A stretch of DNA of 64,000 nt from Chitinophaga flava (GTDB lineage: Bacteria; Bacteroidota; Bacteroidia; Chitinophagales; Chitinophagaceae): positions 2,666,001 to 2,730,000 of the forward strand of contig NZ_QFFJ01000002.1 of assembly GCF_003308995.1 (NCBI RefSeq), given 5' to 3'. Of the stretch, positions 9,901-17,700 are shown one piece after another. The position numbers and the translations under genes were made by a program. A model generated the notes under the pieces. The model saw nothing but the letters and a program-made list of their open reading frames with translations. It was not told where the DNA came from and did not search any database. Within the stretch, counting starts at the first letter, position 1. Every line of letters starts with the position of its first letter.

Positions 9901-10521
9901 AACCGTATAGAGCTGGGAGAAGTGGAGAAAGTGCTATCATCTTTCGCCGGCATAGAACAGGGTATCGCCGCAGTGAAAACGTTGCACAACGAAAAGGTGC
10001 TGGTAGCCTATTACACCTCATCTTCCACCATCGACAAAACTATCCTGAAACAATACCTGCAACAGAAATTACCGGAGTACATGGTGCCGGGTTATTATGT
10101 AGCAGTGGAGCATATTCCGCTGACAGTAAGCGGGAAGGCCGACCGTAAGAAGCTTCCGGGCATCAGCGGTGAAGATATTATTCATCGTGAGTACGTAGCT
10201 CCTGGCAATGACACTGAACACACGCTGGTGGCCATATGGGAAGAGGTGCTGGGCGTGGAGAAGCCGGGTATCACGGATGACTTCTTCTTTCTCGGCGGCG
10301 ATTCCATCCTGTCTATACGACTCCTCAGCAGGATCAACGACACCTTCAAATGCAAGCTCGCGCTGCCCGATCTCTATGATGCCAGGACTATCGAGGCACT
10401 GTCGCATAAAATAAAGAGCACAGCTGCCTTGCAGGAGGAAACAGCCGCACCGGCAAATGAGATCGATGCATTCATGCAAAGCCTGATGAACGAAGTGCTT
10501 GATAATAACGCTAAGCTTTAA
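3982..10521 (+). CDS. Dimodular NRPS: docking-C-A(Ser)-T-C-A(Ser)-T
   Basis: This 2179-residue protein opens with a TubC-type docking segment (about residues 1-60, starting MDILQLLAELEANGI), as expected for a protein that takes its substrate from a PKS. Module 1 has a C domain with HHIITDG at 206-212, an A domain with YTSGSTGTPKG from 671, and a carrier serine at 1062 (LGGHSLKA). Module 2 has HHIITDG from 1251, YTSGSTG from 1717 and carrier serine 2108 (LGGDSILS). Aligning both A domains by hand to GrsA gives the ten-residue code DVWHVSLIDK, one change from the common serine code DVWHLSLIDK, so both modules are predicted to load L-serine. There is no epimerisation, heterocyclisation or thioesterase domain. 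The two A domains come from a near-identical DNA repeat annotated separately. Confidence 0.95.
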   Translation: MDILQLLAELEANGIYVSLDGDDIQLSFEQDEIPSAIIDLIRTHKPLIISYLKKYDTPAGYTPVPMVDIAADYPVSPSQRRLWILSQFDKGTLAYNIPFSVKLNGSYHIESLKRAITAVIGRHEILRTVFRENEQGDVRQWILSEEEVSLQIDYQDYRAHSSPQLQADAYMVADNAKTFDLENGPLMRVALLQLTDTDYVFYYNLHHIITDGWSMDVLARDVIAFYEAYRQNIAPVLTPLGIQYKDYTAWQQQQLESATGKAAAVWWLDALKGELPVFELPGNKKRPAIKTYNGHRLQAWLPASLTQELKTFSRQQGGSLFMSLLAVWKVLFYRYSGQQDIIIGSPTAGRQHPDLENQIGFYVNTLSLRDQLNPMDTFNACYQRIREKTLQAFNHQAFPFDFLVDGLSLKRDTSRSAVFDVMIALQNTTSRETPATVIVTDTDTISSLGPCYAKFDMEINFVEQGDCLSLIVDFNTDVYEQQLIEQLMRHYKQLAQSLMDHADQLIRDAVFLTASEKHHLLEELNNTTVSLPSGTLLDLLEAQRQQTPDRPAVVYENTVLSYRQYHELGNQLAGYLKGQYSITPGDLVGIGLERSEWLPVVILGILKAGGAYIPIDINYPQERIDYILRDGACKVFINAAELEQFLTVRHHYSTSNVAAGITPEHTAYCIYTSGSTGTPKGVLNSHAGICNRLLWMKDYLGVTPGDVFLQKTPYTFDVSVWELLLPFISGSALVMAAPEKHKDPAYLQDVISNHGITVTHFVPSMLGAFLPDVSTDKCASLRHIVCSGEELPVSMVTGVRSRLGHVHLHNLYGPTEAAIDVTAIDLTDTDVAQYGVSIGVPVWNTKIYIVNESLQLQPAGVAGELLISGVQVAQGYLHLEELTASRFIADPFTPGNRVYRTGDVARWLPDGTIQYLGRIDDQVKIRGNRIELGEVEKVLSSFAGIEQGIVAVKTLHNEKVLVAYYTSSSTIDKTILKQYLQQKLPEYMVPGYYVAVEHIPLTVSGKADRKALPGISGEDIIHREYVAPGNDTEHTLVAIWEEVLGVEKVGMTDDFFELGGHSLKATRLLSRYAKDFKVRLKLQDIFSRTTVADHAELIQHAGTDNFTAIPKAALAESYPISSAQRMIWALSQVKDGFVSYNIPSAIEMDHSFDVSCFERAVKALTDRHEILRTVFREDGSGEIRQWVLPADAFNFRTGYADIREEADQDGLIKEYIYHNDLFRPFDLQEGPLFRIKIFRTDRGYFVYYLIHHIITDGISNQVARKDLWAFYQAYIAQREPVLPELNVQYKDFAVWQQEQLARQEYTHQRDYWVKQLSGEIPLLDLPAQKKRPGVKTFNGRYLNTYLSSGLTAKLYAFSQQHGGSLFMTLLSVWNVLLSRYTGQQDIVIGAPIAGRNHPDLENQVGCYINTLTLRNQVSPDESFSAFYKRVKHTTLEAYNNQMYPFDLLVKDLGVKRDVSRSNVLFDIMMVLQNYESTIEMADIDDESTAIIENLGRRLTKFDIEIGFYERKEHIMFRLKYNTDVYDQPLIEQLMRHYKQLAQSLVDYADQSIKTIDYLTAPEKHHLLEELNNTTVSLPSGTLLDLLETQHQQTPDRPAVVYENTVLSYRQYHELGNQLAGYLKGQYSIAPGDLVGIGLERSEWLPVVILGILKAGGAYIPIDTNYPQERIDYILRDGACKVFINAAELEQFLTVRNHYSTSNVAAGITPEHTAYCIYTSGSTGTPKGVLNNHAGICNRLLWMKDYLGVTPGDVFLQKTPYTFDVSVWELLLPFISGSALVMAAPEKHKDPAYLQDVISSHGITVTHFVPSMLGVFLLDVSADKCASLRHIVCSGEELPVSMVTGVRSRLGHVRLHNLYGPTEAAIDVTAIDLTDTDVEQYGVSIGAPVWNTKIYIVNESPQLQPAGVAGELLISGVQVAQGYLHLEELTASRFIADPFTPGNRVYRTGDVARWLPDGTIQYLGRMDDQVKIRGNRIELGEVEKVLSSFAGIEQGIAAVKTLHNEKVLVAYYTSSSTIDKTILKQYLQQKLPEYMVPGYYVAVEHIPLTVSGKADRKKLPGISGEDIIHREYVAPGNDTEHTLVAIWEEVLGVEKPGITDDFFFLGGDSILSIRLLSRINDTFKCKLALPDLYDARTIEALSHKIKSTAALQEETAAPANEIDAFMQSLMNEVLDNNAKL
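5404..7146 (+). repeat. A-domain repeat, copy 1 (module 1)
   Basis: This block covers the end of the C domain, the whole A domain and the start of the carrier domain. It matches 8542-10284 at a constant offset of 3138 bases with no indel seen; most lines differ at only a few bases, often silent. Identity drops sharply on both sides: the C domains and the carrier cores (LGGHSLKA against LGGDSILS) are clearly different. The pattern points to recent duplication or gene conversion of the A-domain cassette. Confidence 0.9.
8542..10284 (+). repeat. A-domain repeat, copy 2 (module 2)
   Basis: This is the second copy of the block at 5404-7146, encoding the module 2 adenylation domain with the same serine-type pocket. 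Protein differences are few, for example INYPQ/TNYPQ, LNSHAG/LNNHAG and RKALPG/RKKLPG. Confidence 0.9.
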
Positions 10522-10549
10522 AATATTCTCTGATACAAAAAAGAAAAAA

Positions 10550-13500
10550 ATGCAAAACAAAGAAAATATTGAGAGTGTATATCCCATGAGTGATATTCAG
10601 AAGGGGATGACCGCTTTATCCCTCGTGAATCCTGAGGCAGCTTTGTATCATGATCAATTTGTGTATCAGATATCAAAAGTGGACATTGCTCTGTTTGAGA
10701 AAGCCCTGCTGCTGATGGTGCAAAAGCACGAAGCATTGAGGACCTCGCTGGACATGGATAATTATAGTGAGGAGGTGCAGATCGTTTATAAAGAGATCAA
10801 ACTGCCTACTTCGGAGACAGATCTTTATACGCTCAGCACAACAGAGCAGGAGGAATATATCCAGTCGTATATGGTGAAGGAAAGGAAAAATCCTTTTGTG
10901 TTAACAGAGGCCCCATTGTGGCGTTCTTCCATCTTTAATGTGGGCGAGGACCGTAGCGTGTTCGTGTTCCAGTTCCATCACGCCATACTGGATGGATGGA
11001 GTGTAGCGGCTTTCAATACAGAACTGTTCCAGGTCTACAACCAGCTGAAAACAAACGAAAACTTCAGGCCTCAGAAGCTGAAGTGCAATAACAGGGAGCA
11101 TGTATTGCAGGAGCTGCTGGCCAAGAAGGACGCGTCTTACGTTGACTTCTGGAAGAAAGAGCTGGATGAGTACAAACGGCTGAACATCTTTACCAATGAA
11201 GCAGGCGTGGGGGAGGCGAAGTTTAGCAAAACCCTTGAGAACCCTCTGTTGGAACAGCTCCGGCAGGTTTGTAAAAATGAAAGGATCAGCATCAAAGCGC
11301 TGTTGTTTGGTGCATATGCCTATGCATTGAATCTGCTGTCGTATGAAAATGACGTTACACTCGGTCTGGTAGCTAACAACCGTCCGCTGATGGAAGATGG
11401 CGACAAAATCCTCGGCTGTTTCCTGAATACACTGCCGGCGCGGGTGAACTTCGAGCAATACAAAGGGCAGTCATGGGGCAGCTTCTTCCGGGAGATGGAA
11501 CAAAAGCTGATGGGCATCAACAGCCGTAGTGCGCTAACTTTACTGGAGATCGTGAAAACAGTGGAAGGACAGGCGGGAAGGGAAAACCCGTTCTTTGATG
11601 TCATATTCAATTACGTGGATTTTCACGTCTATAACGAGATGGATACAAACCGCCAGGAGACTGGTTCCGGGACATCCTCATCTTCCAATTCAAGACTGAA
11701 GCTGACGCCGTACGAAAAGACCAACACACTCCTCGATCTTACCATTTCAGCCAACAAAAATAAACTGCATTTCAACTATCATCTCGGAAGTAGGCTGGTG
11801 GCGGATGCTACACTGGAGCAGTTGCATAGTTACGTAGAGAACGTGTTGCTGCAATATCTCCAGGATAAAAATGCTGTTGTTGGAAGCATCCAAATCCTCT
11901 CATCTGAAGAAAAACAAAAACTGCTGGTTGAATTCAACAGTACCGATAAAGAGGAGGGTAGCTTCCGCTCTGTTGTGGCCCGCTTCGGGGAGCAGGTGAA
12001 GGCACATCCGGATAAATGCGCATTGGTCGTTAAAGATAAAATATATACTTACCGGGAGCTGGATAATATCTCCAGCCAGTTTGCCAACTACCTGAAAGTT
12101 TTTGGTAAGACAGGGAAGGATGACCTGATCGGGCTGAAAGTGCCGCGCAGCGAATGGATCGTGATAGCCATACTGGCCGTCTGGAAGTCTGGCGGGGCTT
12201 ATGTTCCCATCGATCCTACCTACCCGGAGAACCGTATCGCTTTCATGGAGGAAGATAGCGAATGCAGGTTTATCATTGATGCAAGGATGATAGAGCAGTT
12301 TATTGCAGAGAAAGATCAATACGCTGCCGCATATGATGCGTATCCTGTGGATGAGCGCAGCCTGGCATACATGATCTATACCTCCGGCTCCACAGGGCAA
12401 CCCAAGGGCGTAATGATAGAACACGGTGCCCTGGCCAATTTCCTGCTGGCCATGAATGACGCGCTGCCATTGGATAGCACCGATCATCTGCTGGCACTGA
12501 CCACCATCTCTTTCGATATATCCATCCTTGAATTGTTCTGGACGCTCAGCAATGGCGTTGGCATCACCATCGAGAAAGACAATACAGACCTGTATGGATT
12601 TGACAGATTTATTGAAAACAATGAAGTGAAAATGGATTTCAGCCTGTTTTACTTCGCCAGCCAGAGCCTGGATGCGGAAGATAAATACAAACTGCTGCTG
12701 GAGTCCGCGAAGTTCGGTGATGAACATGATTTTAGCGCCGTATGGCTTCCGGAGCGGCACTTCCATGAGTTCGGCGGTATATTCCCCAATCCTTCCCTGC
12801 TGGCGGCAGCGATGGCCACCGCCACGAAAAAGATCAAGATCCGTGCAGGAAGCGTGGTGCTGCCCTTGCATGATACGATCAGAGTAGCGGAAGAATGGTC
12901 GGTGATAGATAACTTATCGAAAGGAAGAGCGGCGATGGCCATCGCTTCCGGCTGGCATGCGAACGACTTTGTGCTGCAGCCTGAAAACTATAAGGACCGC
13001 CGCGAGGTAATGTACAATCAGATAAAAGAACTGAAACATATCTGGAAAGGAGGTGCGGTAAAACGTATCAACGGTTCGGGCAAAGAAGTGGAGCTGAATA
13101 TTTACCCCAGGCCCATTCAGCCTGATATCCCCATCTGGATCACTTCTGCGGGGAGCGCAGATACGTTCAGGAGCGCAGGGGAGATCGGTGCCAATCTGCT
13201 GACGCATATGCTGGGGCAGGATATACATACGCTGGAAGAGAACATCAGCGTGTATAAGGAAGCTCTCACACAAAACGGCTATGATGTATCAAAAGCGCAG
13301 GTGACCCTGATGTTGCACGTGTATATAGGCGACGATATCGAGAGTGTGAAGCAGACCGTAAAAGAACCGTTTAAAAACTACCTGCGGGCTAGCGTGGGGT
13401 TACTGAGGAACCTGCTGAGCGGTATCGGTGTGAAAGATACCAACATCGAGGATAATGAGCTGGAAGAGCTGCTGGAAATGGTTTTTGAGCGTTACTGGAA

Positions 13501-14776
13501 TACGGCGGCGTTGTTCGGCACGAAGGAGAGCTGCGCCCGGATATTACACAAACTTTACAGGATAGGCGTTACCGAGATTGGTTGCCTGATCGACTTCGGC
13601 ATAGCAGACGAAAAAGTAATGCGTGGCCTGCAATACCTGAACGAACTGAAAAACGAGTTTAAAGAAAAGTCCGCCGACAGCCAGCGGCCTGCCATCACTG
13701 CCATGCAGATTACGCCTTCTTACCTCGGCGCACTAACGGAAGACAGTGATTCGGCCAGGTTCCTGCATGACCTGAAACATGTGATCGTGGGAGGGGAGTA
13801 TTTCCCGGAAAAGCTGAAGAAGAAAGTGATGGAAACGACGGATGCAGGGGTGTATAACATGTACGGCCCTACGGAAACAACAATCTGGTCCACTTCCTGC
13901 AGGGTGCTGTCGGAGAAGGGGAATACGATTGGGAGGCCCATCGCCAATACGCAGGTGTACATCCTCAATAAAGACAATCAGTTGTGCCCTATAGGCGTGA
14001 AGGGACAATTATACATCGGCGGTAGCGGGCTTTCCCGCGGATATCACAAACAGCCGGAGGCCACCGCCAAAAAATTTATTGCCTCTCCCTTCCGTGAGAA
14101 CGAAAGGATCTATAACACCGGCGACCTCGCCCGGTGGCTGCCCGACGGCACCATTGAATTCTTCGGAAGAGAAGACGGCCTAGTGAAAATACGCGGACAC
14201 CGCATTGAGCTGGGTGAGATAGAGCATCACCTGGCAAAGATGCCGGGCATTGACGCCGCCGTAGTTATCGACAGAGAGACCGCAGGAGGGCAAAAAGAAC
14301 TGGTGGCTTACTTCTGTTCGAAAGAACCATTGAAAAGCGCAGAGCTGCGCAGCTACCTCGCAGGCAGGCTGCCGGCTATCATGGTGCCCGCTTTCTTTAT
14401 ACAGATAGCAGAGATGCCGCTCACCGCCAACGGCAAGATTAACAGGAAGGCGCTGGCTACTACCGGCGATTTCACCCCCCAGGCCAATGTAGACTATACC
14501 GCCCCGAGAAACGAGACAGAAAAACAACTGGCTGAGATCTGGCAGCTGATCCTGAACAGGAAACAGGTAGGTGTGAATGACAATTTCTTCGAGATCGGAG
14601 GCAACTCCCTGAACGTAGTGAGGCTGAGACGCCTGCTGAAGAAGAACATGAACGTCTCCATCAGTATCGTTGACCTGTTCAAATATTCTACCATCGAAGA
14701 TATTGCCCGGATCATCAACAAGGAAAGGCAGCCTGCCGACAGTGTAAAAGAAAGTGTAGAGGTCTTAAAGTTTTAA
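10550..14776 (+). CDS. NRPS module C-A(Gly)-T with luciferase-like monooxygenase inserted in the A domain
   Basis: The ATG at 10550 is chosen (1408 residues); a longer form would need a TTG inside the previous gene. The C domain has HHAILDG at 143-149. The A domain has YTSGSTGQPKG from 610 and FDISILE (A4) from 655. From about 695 to 1035 it is interrupted by a flavin-dependent luciferase-like monooxygenase (ERHFHEFGG, AGSVVLPLH, RVAEEWSV, ASGWHANDFVL, LLTHMLGQD). The A domain then resumes at about 1045 with ITAMQITPSYL and NMYGPTETTIW (from 1103), so the insert lies between A4 and A5. The hand-read code DILQIGMIWK is close to the glycine code DILQLGLIWK. The carrier serine is 1353 (IGGNSLNV). 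By family analogy with the glycine-loading MtaG/MelG of myxothiazol and melithiazol synthesis, the insert may hydroxylate the alpha carbon of carrier-bound glycine (inference). Confidence 0.93.
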   Translation: MQNKENIESVYPMSDIQKGMTALSLVNPEAALYHDQFVYQISKVDIALFEKALLLMVQKHEALRTSLDMDNYSEEVQIVYKEIKLPTSETDLYTLSTTEQEEYIQSYMVKERKNPFVLTEAPLWRSSIFNVGEDRSVFVFQFHHAILDGWSVAAFNTELFQVYNQLKTNENFRPQKLKCNNREHVLQELLAKKDASYVDFWKKELDEYKRLNIFTNEAGVGEAKFSKTLENPLLEQLRQVCKNERISIKALLFGAYAYALNLLSYENDVTLGLVANNRPLMEDGDKILGCFLNTLPARVNFEQYKGQSWGSFFREMEQKLMGINSRSALTLLEIVKTVEGQAGRENPFFDVIFNYVDFHVYNEMDTNRQETGSGTSSSSNSRLKLTPYEKTNTLLDLTISANKNKLHFNYHLGSRLVADATLEQLHSYVENVLLQYLQDKNAVVGSIQILSSEEKQKLLVEFNSTDKEEGSFRSVVARFGEQVKAHPDKCALVVKDKIYTYRELDNISSQFANYLKVFGKTGKDDLIGLKVPRSEWIVIAILAVWKSGGAYVPIDPTYPENRIAFMEEDSECRFIIDARMIEQFIAEKDQYAAAYDAYPVDERSLAYMIYTSGSTGQPKGVMIEHGALANFLLAMNDALPLDSTDHLLALTTISFDISILELFWTLSNGVGITIEKDNTDLYGFDRFIENNEVKMDFSLFYFASQSLDAEDKYKLLLESAKFGDEHDFSAVWLPERHFHEFGGIFPNPSLLAAAMATATKKIKIRAGSVVLPLHDTIRVAEEWSVIDNLSKGRAAMAIASGWHANDFVLQPENYKDRREVMYNQIKELKHIWKGGAVKRINGSGKEVELNIYPRPIQPDIPIWITSAGSADTFRSAGEIGANLLTHMLGQDIHTLEENISVYKEALTQNGYDVSKAQVTLMLHVYIGDDIESVKQTVKEPFKNYLRASVGLLRNLLSGIGVKDTNIEDNELEELLEMVFERYWNTAALFGTKESCARILHKLYRIGVTEIGCLIDFGIADEKVMRGLQYLNELKNEFKEKSADSQRPAITAMQITPSYLGALTEDSDSARFLHDLKHVIVGGEYFPEKLKKKVMETTDAGVYNMYGPTETTIWSTSCRVLSEKGNTIGRPIANTQVYILNKDNQLCPIGVKGQLYIGGSGLSRGYHKQPEATAKKFIASPFRENERIYNTGDLARWLPDGTIEFFGREDGLVKIRGHRIELGEIEHHLAKMPGIDAAVVIDRETAGGQKELVAYFCSKEPLKSAELRSYLAGRLPAIMVPAFFIQIAEMPLTANGKINRKALATTGDFTPQANVDYTAPRNETEKQLAEIWQLILNRKQVGVNDNFFEIGGNSLNVVRLRRLLKKNMNVSISIVDLFKYSTIEDIARIINKERQPADSVKESVEVLKF

Positions 14777-14794
14777 CGCCAAAAAATATGCAGT

Positions 14795-17700
14795 ATGTAT
14801 AAATCAATCGCGATTATAGGATTATCATATGAATTGCCGGGAATCAGGAACTGGTCTGAATTATCCCGGTCGCTGAAGTCAAAGGGAACGAACATAGGTA
14901 CGTTGTCTCCCGGACGGTTGCAGGACATTTATGACAAATATGGCCCGGTGGAAATGGATACTGGTGGATTTATTGACAGGGTAGACTTGTTTGACAATGA
15001 ATACTTCGATGTGACCGAAAGGGAAGCAGTCAAGATGTATCCGGAGCACAGGTTGTTCCTGCTGCATGCACTGCGTGCCTTTTATGATGCCGGCTATACG
15101 GAGAAAGACCTGGAGGGTTCGGGTACCGGTATATTTCTCGCGTCCGGGAAATCGCAGTACCTGAGCTTTTTAGATGGTCAGTACGATTTTTTCAATGGCC
15201 TTACAGGGATCGAGGCTACTCGTCTTGCAAAGTTCCTGGACCTCAGGGGGCCTGCCGTAACGGTGAACACAACCTGCTCATCCTCTCTCGTAGCATTGCA
15301 TAATGCCTGTATGAGCCTTGAACAGAGAGAATGTGATATGGTGCTGACAGGAGGGGTAAGAATAGGGACCATCACCAAAGAAAGGGCCGGGGATTTTGCT
15401 ATCATGTCCAGAACAGGCGCCTGCCGGCCGTTTGATAAAGATGCGGATGGAACGATGAATGGTGAGGGGGCTGTTTGTATGGTGCTTAAACGTCTCGAGG
15501 ACGCTATCAGAGATGAAGATCCTATATATGCCACCATCGAAGGGAGTGCGGTCAATCATGGAGGTGCCAGGATATCCAGTCTTACAGCTCCGAGCATTGA
15601 AGCCCAGAAAGAGGTGATATTGAAAGCCTGGGAAAATGCAAGGGTTGACCCGAAAGATATAAGGTTTATAGAAGCACACGGTACAGGCACTATACTCGGC
15701 GATCCCATTGAGTTCAGCGGGATCAGCGAAGCATTTACAGAAAAAGGCGTGACCGGGCTTACCTGTAAGATCAGTTCAGTAAAAGCTCAGATCGGACACC
15801 TGGATACATTGTGCGGCCTGGCGGGATTGTTACGGGTGATTGCGGCATTGAACAACAAGATAATCCCTCCTCAGGCAAATTTTGCTGTCATCAATGAACA
15901 TATTGAAGAAACGGACAACGTAATTGAGGTACAGCGGGAGCCGGAATACTGGGATGCCGGCAATGGAATTAGAATAGGGGGCGTCAGTAGTTTTGGTTTA
16001 ACCGGAACGAATGTGCATATGGTTGTTGCGCACAAGGAAGAGGAAAGCCGACTTGCGGCTGACAGTGATCTCTATTTTCTGCAACTGGGAGCTCCCACTC
16101 CGGAAAGACTCAGTGACATAAAGCAGGAGATCAGCAATGTGTTGGAAAATAACAGGCATACAAACCTGGATGCACTTAGCCGGAAGCTCAACAGGCTCTA
16201 TAACGTCGGGAAGTATAATGAAGGGCTCTCCTTTACGGACAGTGCCAGCCTGCTGAAAGGACTACAGCAACCGGTGGCTGTACCCGAAAAGGAAACTATA
16301 TTCCTTTTGATGGATCTCGATTTACAGGAGTACGACCGGGAGCTGATTGGAACGATATTCAATGAGAACAGTTTAATAAAAAAATGCTGGGAAGATCTGG
16401 TTGGTGCTGCCTATCTCCCTGAACGTATCTCAGATGACAAGGTTACCAGTGTTTTATTTCAGTATGTGCTGTACAAATACCTGCTGTCCATCCCGGAAGG
16501 TAAAATGCAGGTGGTCACCAGGCAAGGTGAAGGCATATTGCAGCAGCTTCTGAACAATAAGGTGAGGCCGGCGGATATTGTTCAGGACCCCTCATTGATC
16601 ATAGATAATGAGAACAGCTTCAATAGACAGAATTTTGAGTATTACCTGTTCAAGAATTTCAGGCAGCAGAGAGTCATCCTTGTTGATTTTTCAAAAGGAC
16701 GGCAGATGCAATTCCCGGACGCTGACAATGTTATAAATATCAGCGGTGGATTTGAGCGGAAGGAACGTTTCCTGCTTTATAGTGAACTGCTGGCATCTGG
16801 CAGAAGCCCGCTTAAAGTTCCCAATGTTCCGGTTTTTTTATATGATGCCCAGTTCCCTGTCTATAAACTCAGCCGGTTCTGGCCGAAGAATGTTCCCTCA
16901 GCTAATGTTGGCCAGAAAGCGACTGAGCCGGTGGAAAAGATAGATAAGGGGGTATTGACCCTCGCGGAAATTGAAGCCCGCCTGAAGCCCATATGGAAGA
17001 AATTGCTGGAGATAGAAGGTGATATAGCGGCTGATGATGACTTCTTTGAACAAGGAGGCGATTCTTTGGCAGGCCTTGATCTGCTTGGTCAGCTGAATAA
17101 AGAGTTTAAGAAAAATCTGATCATCTATGAGGAAATGTTTTCTTATTCAACGTTCGGTGGGCTATGCGGTGTATTACATGATAGGCTGACGGGTATCACG
17201 GTGATGCCTAAACTCCAGGCACCTGTATCGGCCAACGTTGCGGAAAAGGCGACCGGAACAGTGGCCGTAGTAAAAGAGTCAGAAGATGCAACCTTCCGGG
17301 AAAACAAGTATAAAGCGTTGCTGGATACCATTCAGCAAAGCGGAGCACTGGCAAGGATCACACATGGGGACATCCTGATCACTGGATCTACAGGTTTCAT
17401 CGGTTCATTCCTTGTAAAAAGGATACTGGATTCCACCGATGCGAATATCATCTGTATGGCAAGGGATAAAAAGGGACAGCGTGCCGAAGAGCGTTTCTGG
17501 TCAGTATTCAATGAGAGTTTTGGCATCAGTGCCCATGAAAGAATCAGAGTAGTCAACGCAGATATCACGGATGAAAATCTGCTCAGTGACAAGGAGTCAA
17601 GGGAGCTGCTGAAAAACGTGACTACTGTTTATCACGCTGCAGGATCGCCGGCCTTTGTAGGAAATCCGAACCTGCAAGAGCATATCAGCTTCAAAGGCAC

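Noticed and set aside
11900..12871. A 323-codon minus-strand open frame
   Set aside because: It is antisense to the interrupted A domain, with shadow-like composition.
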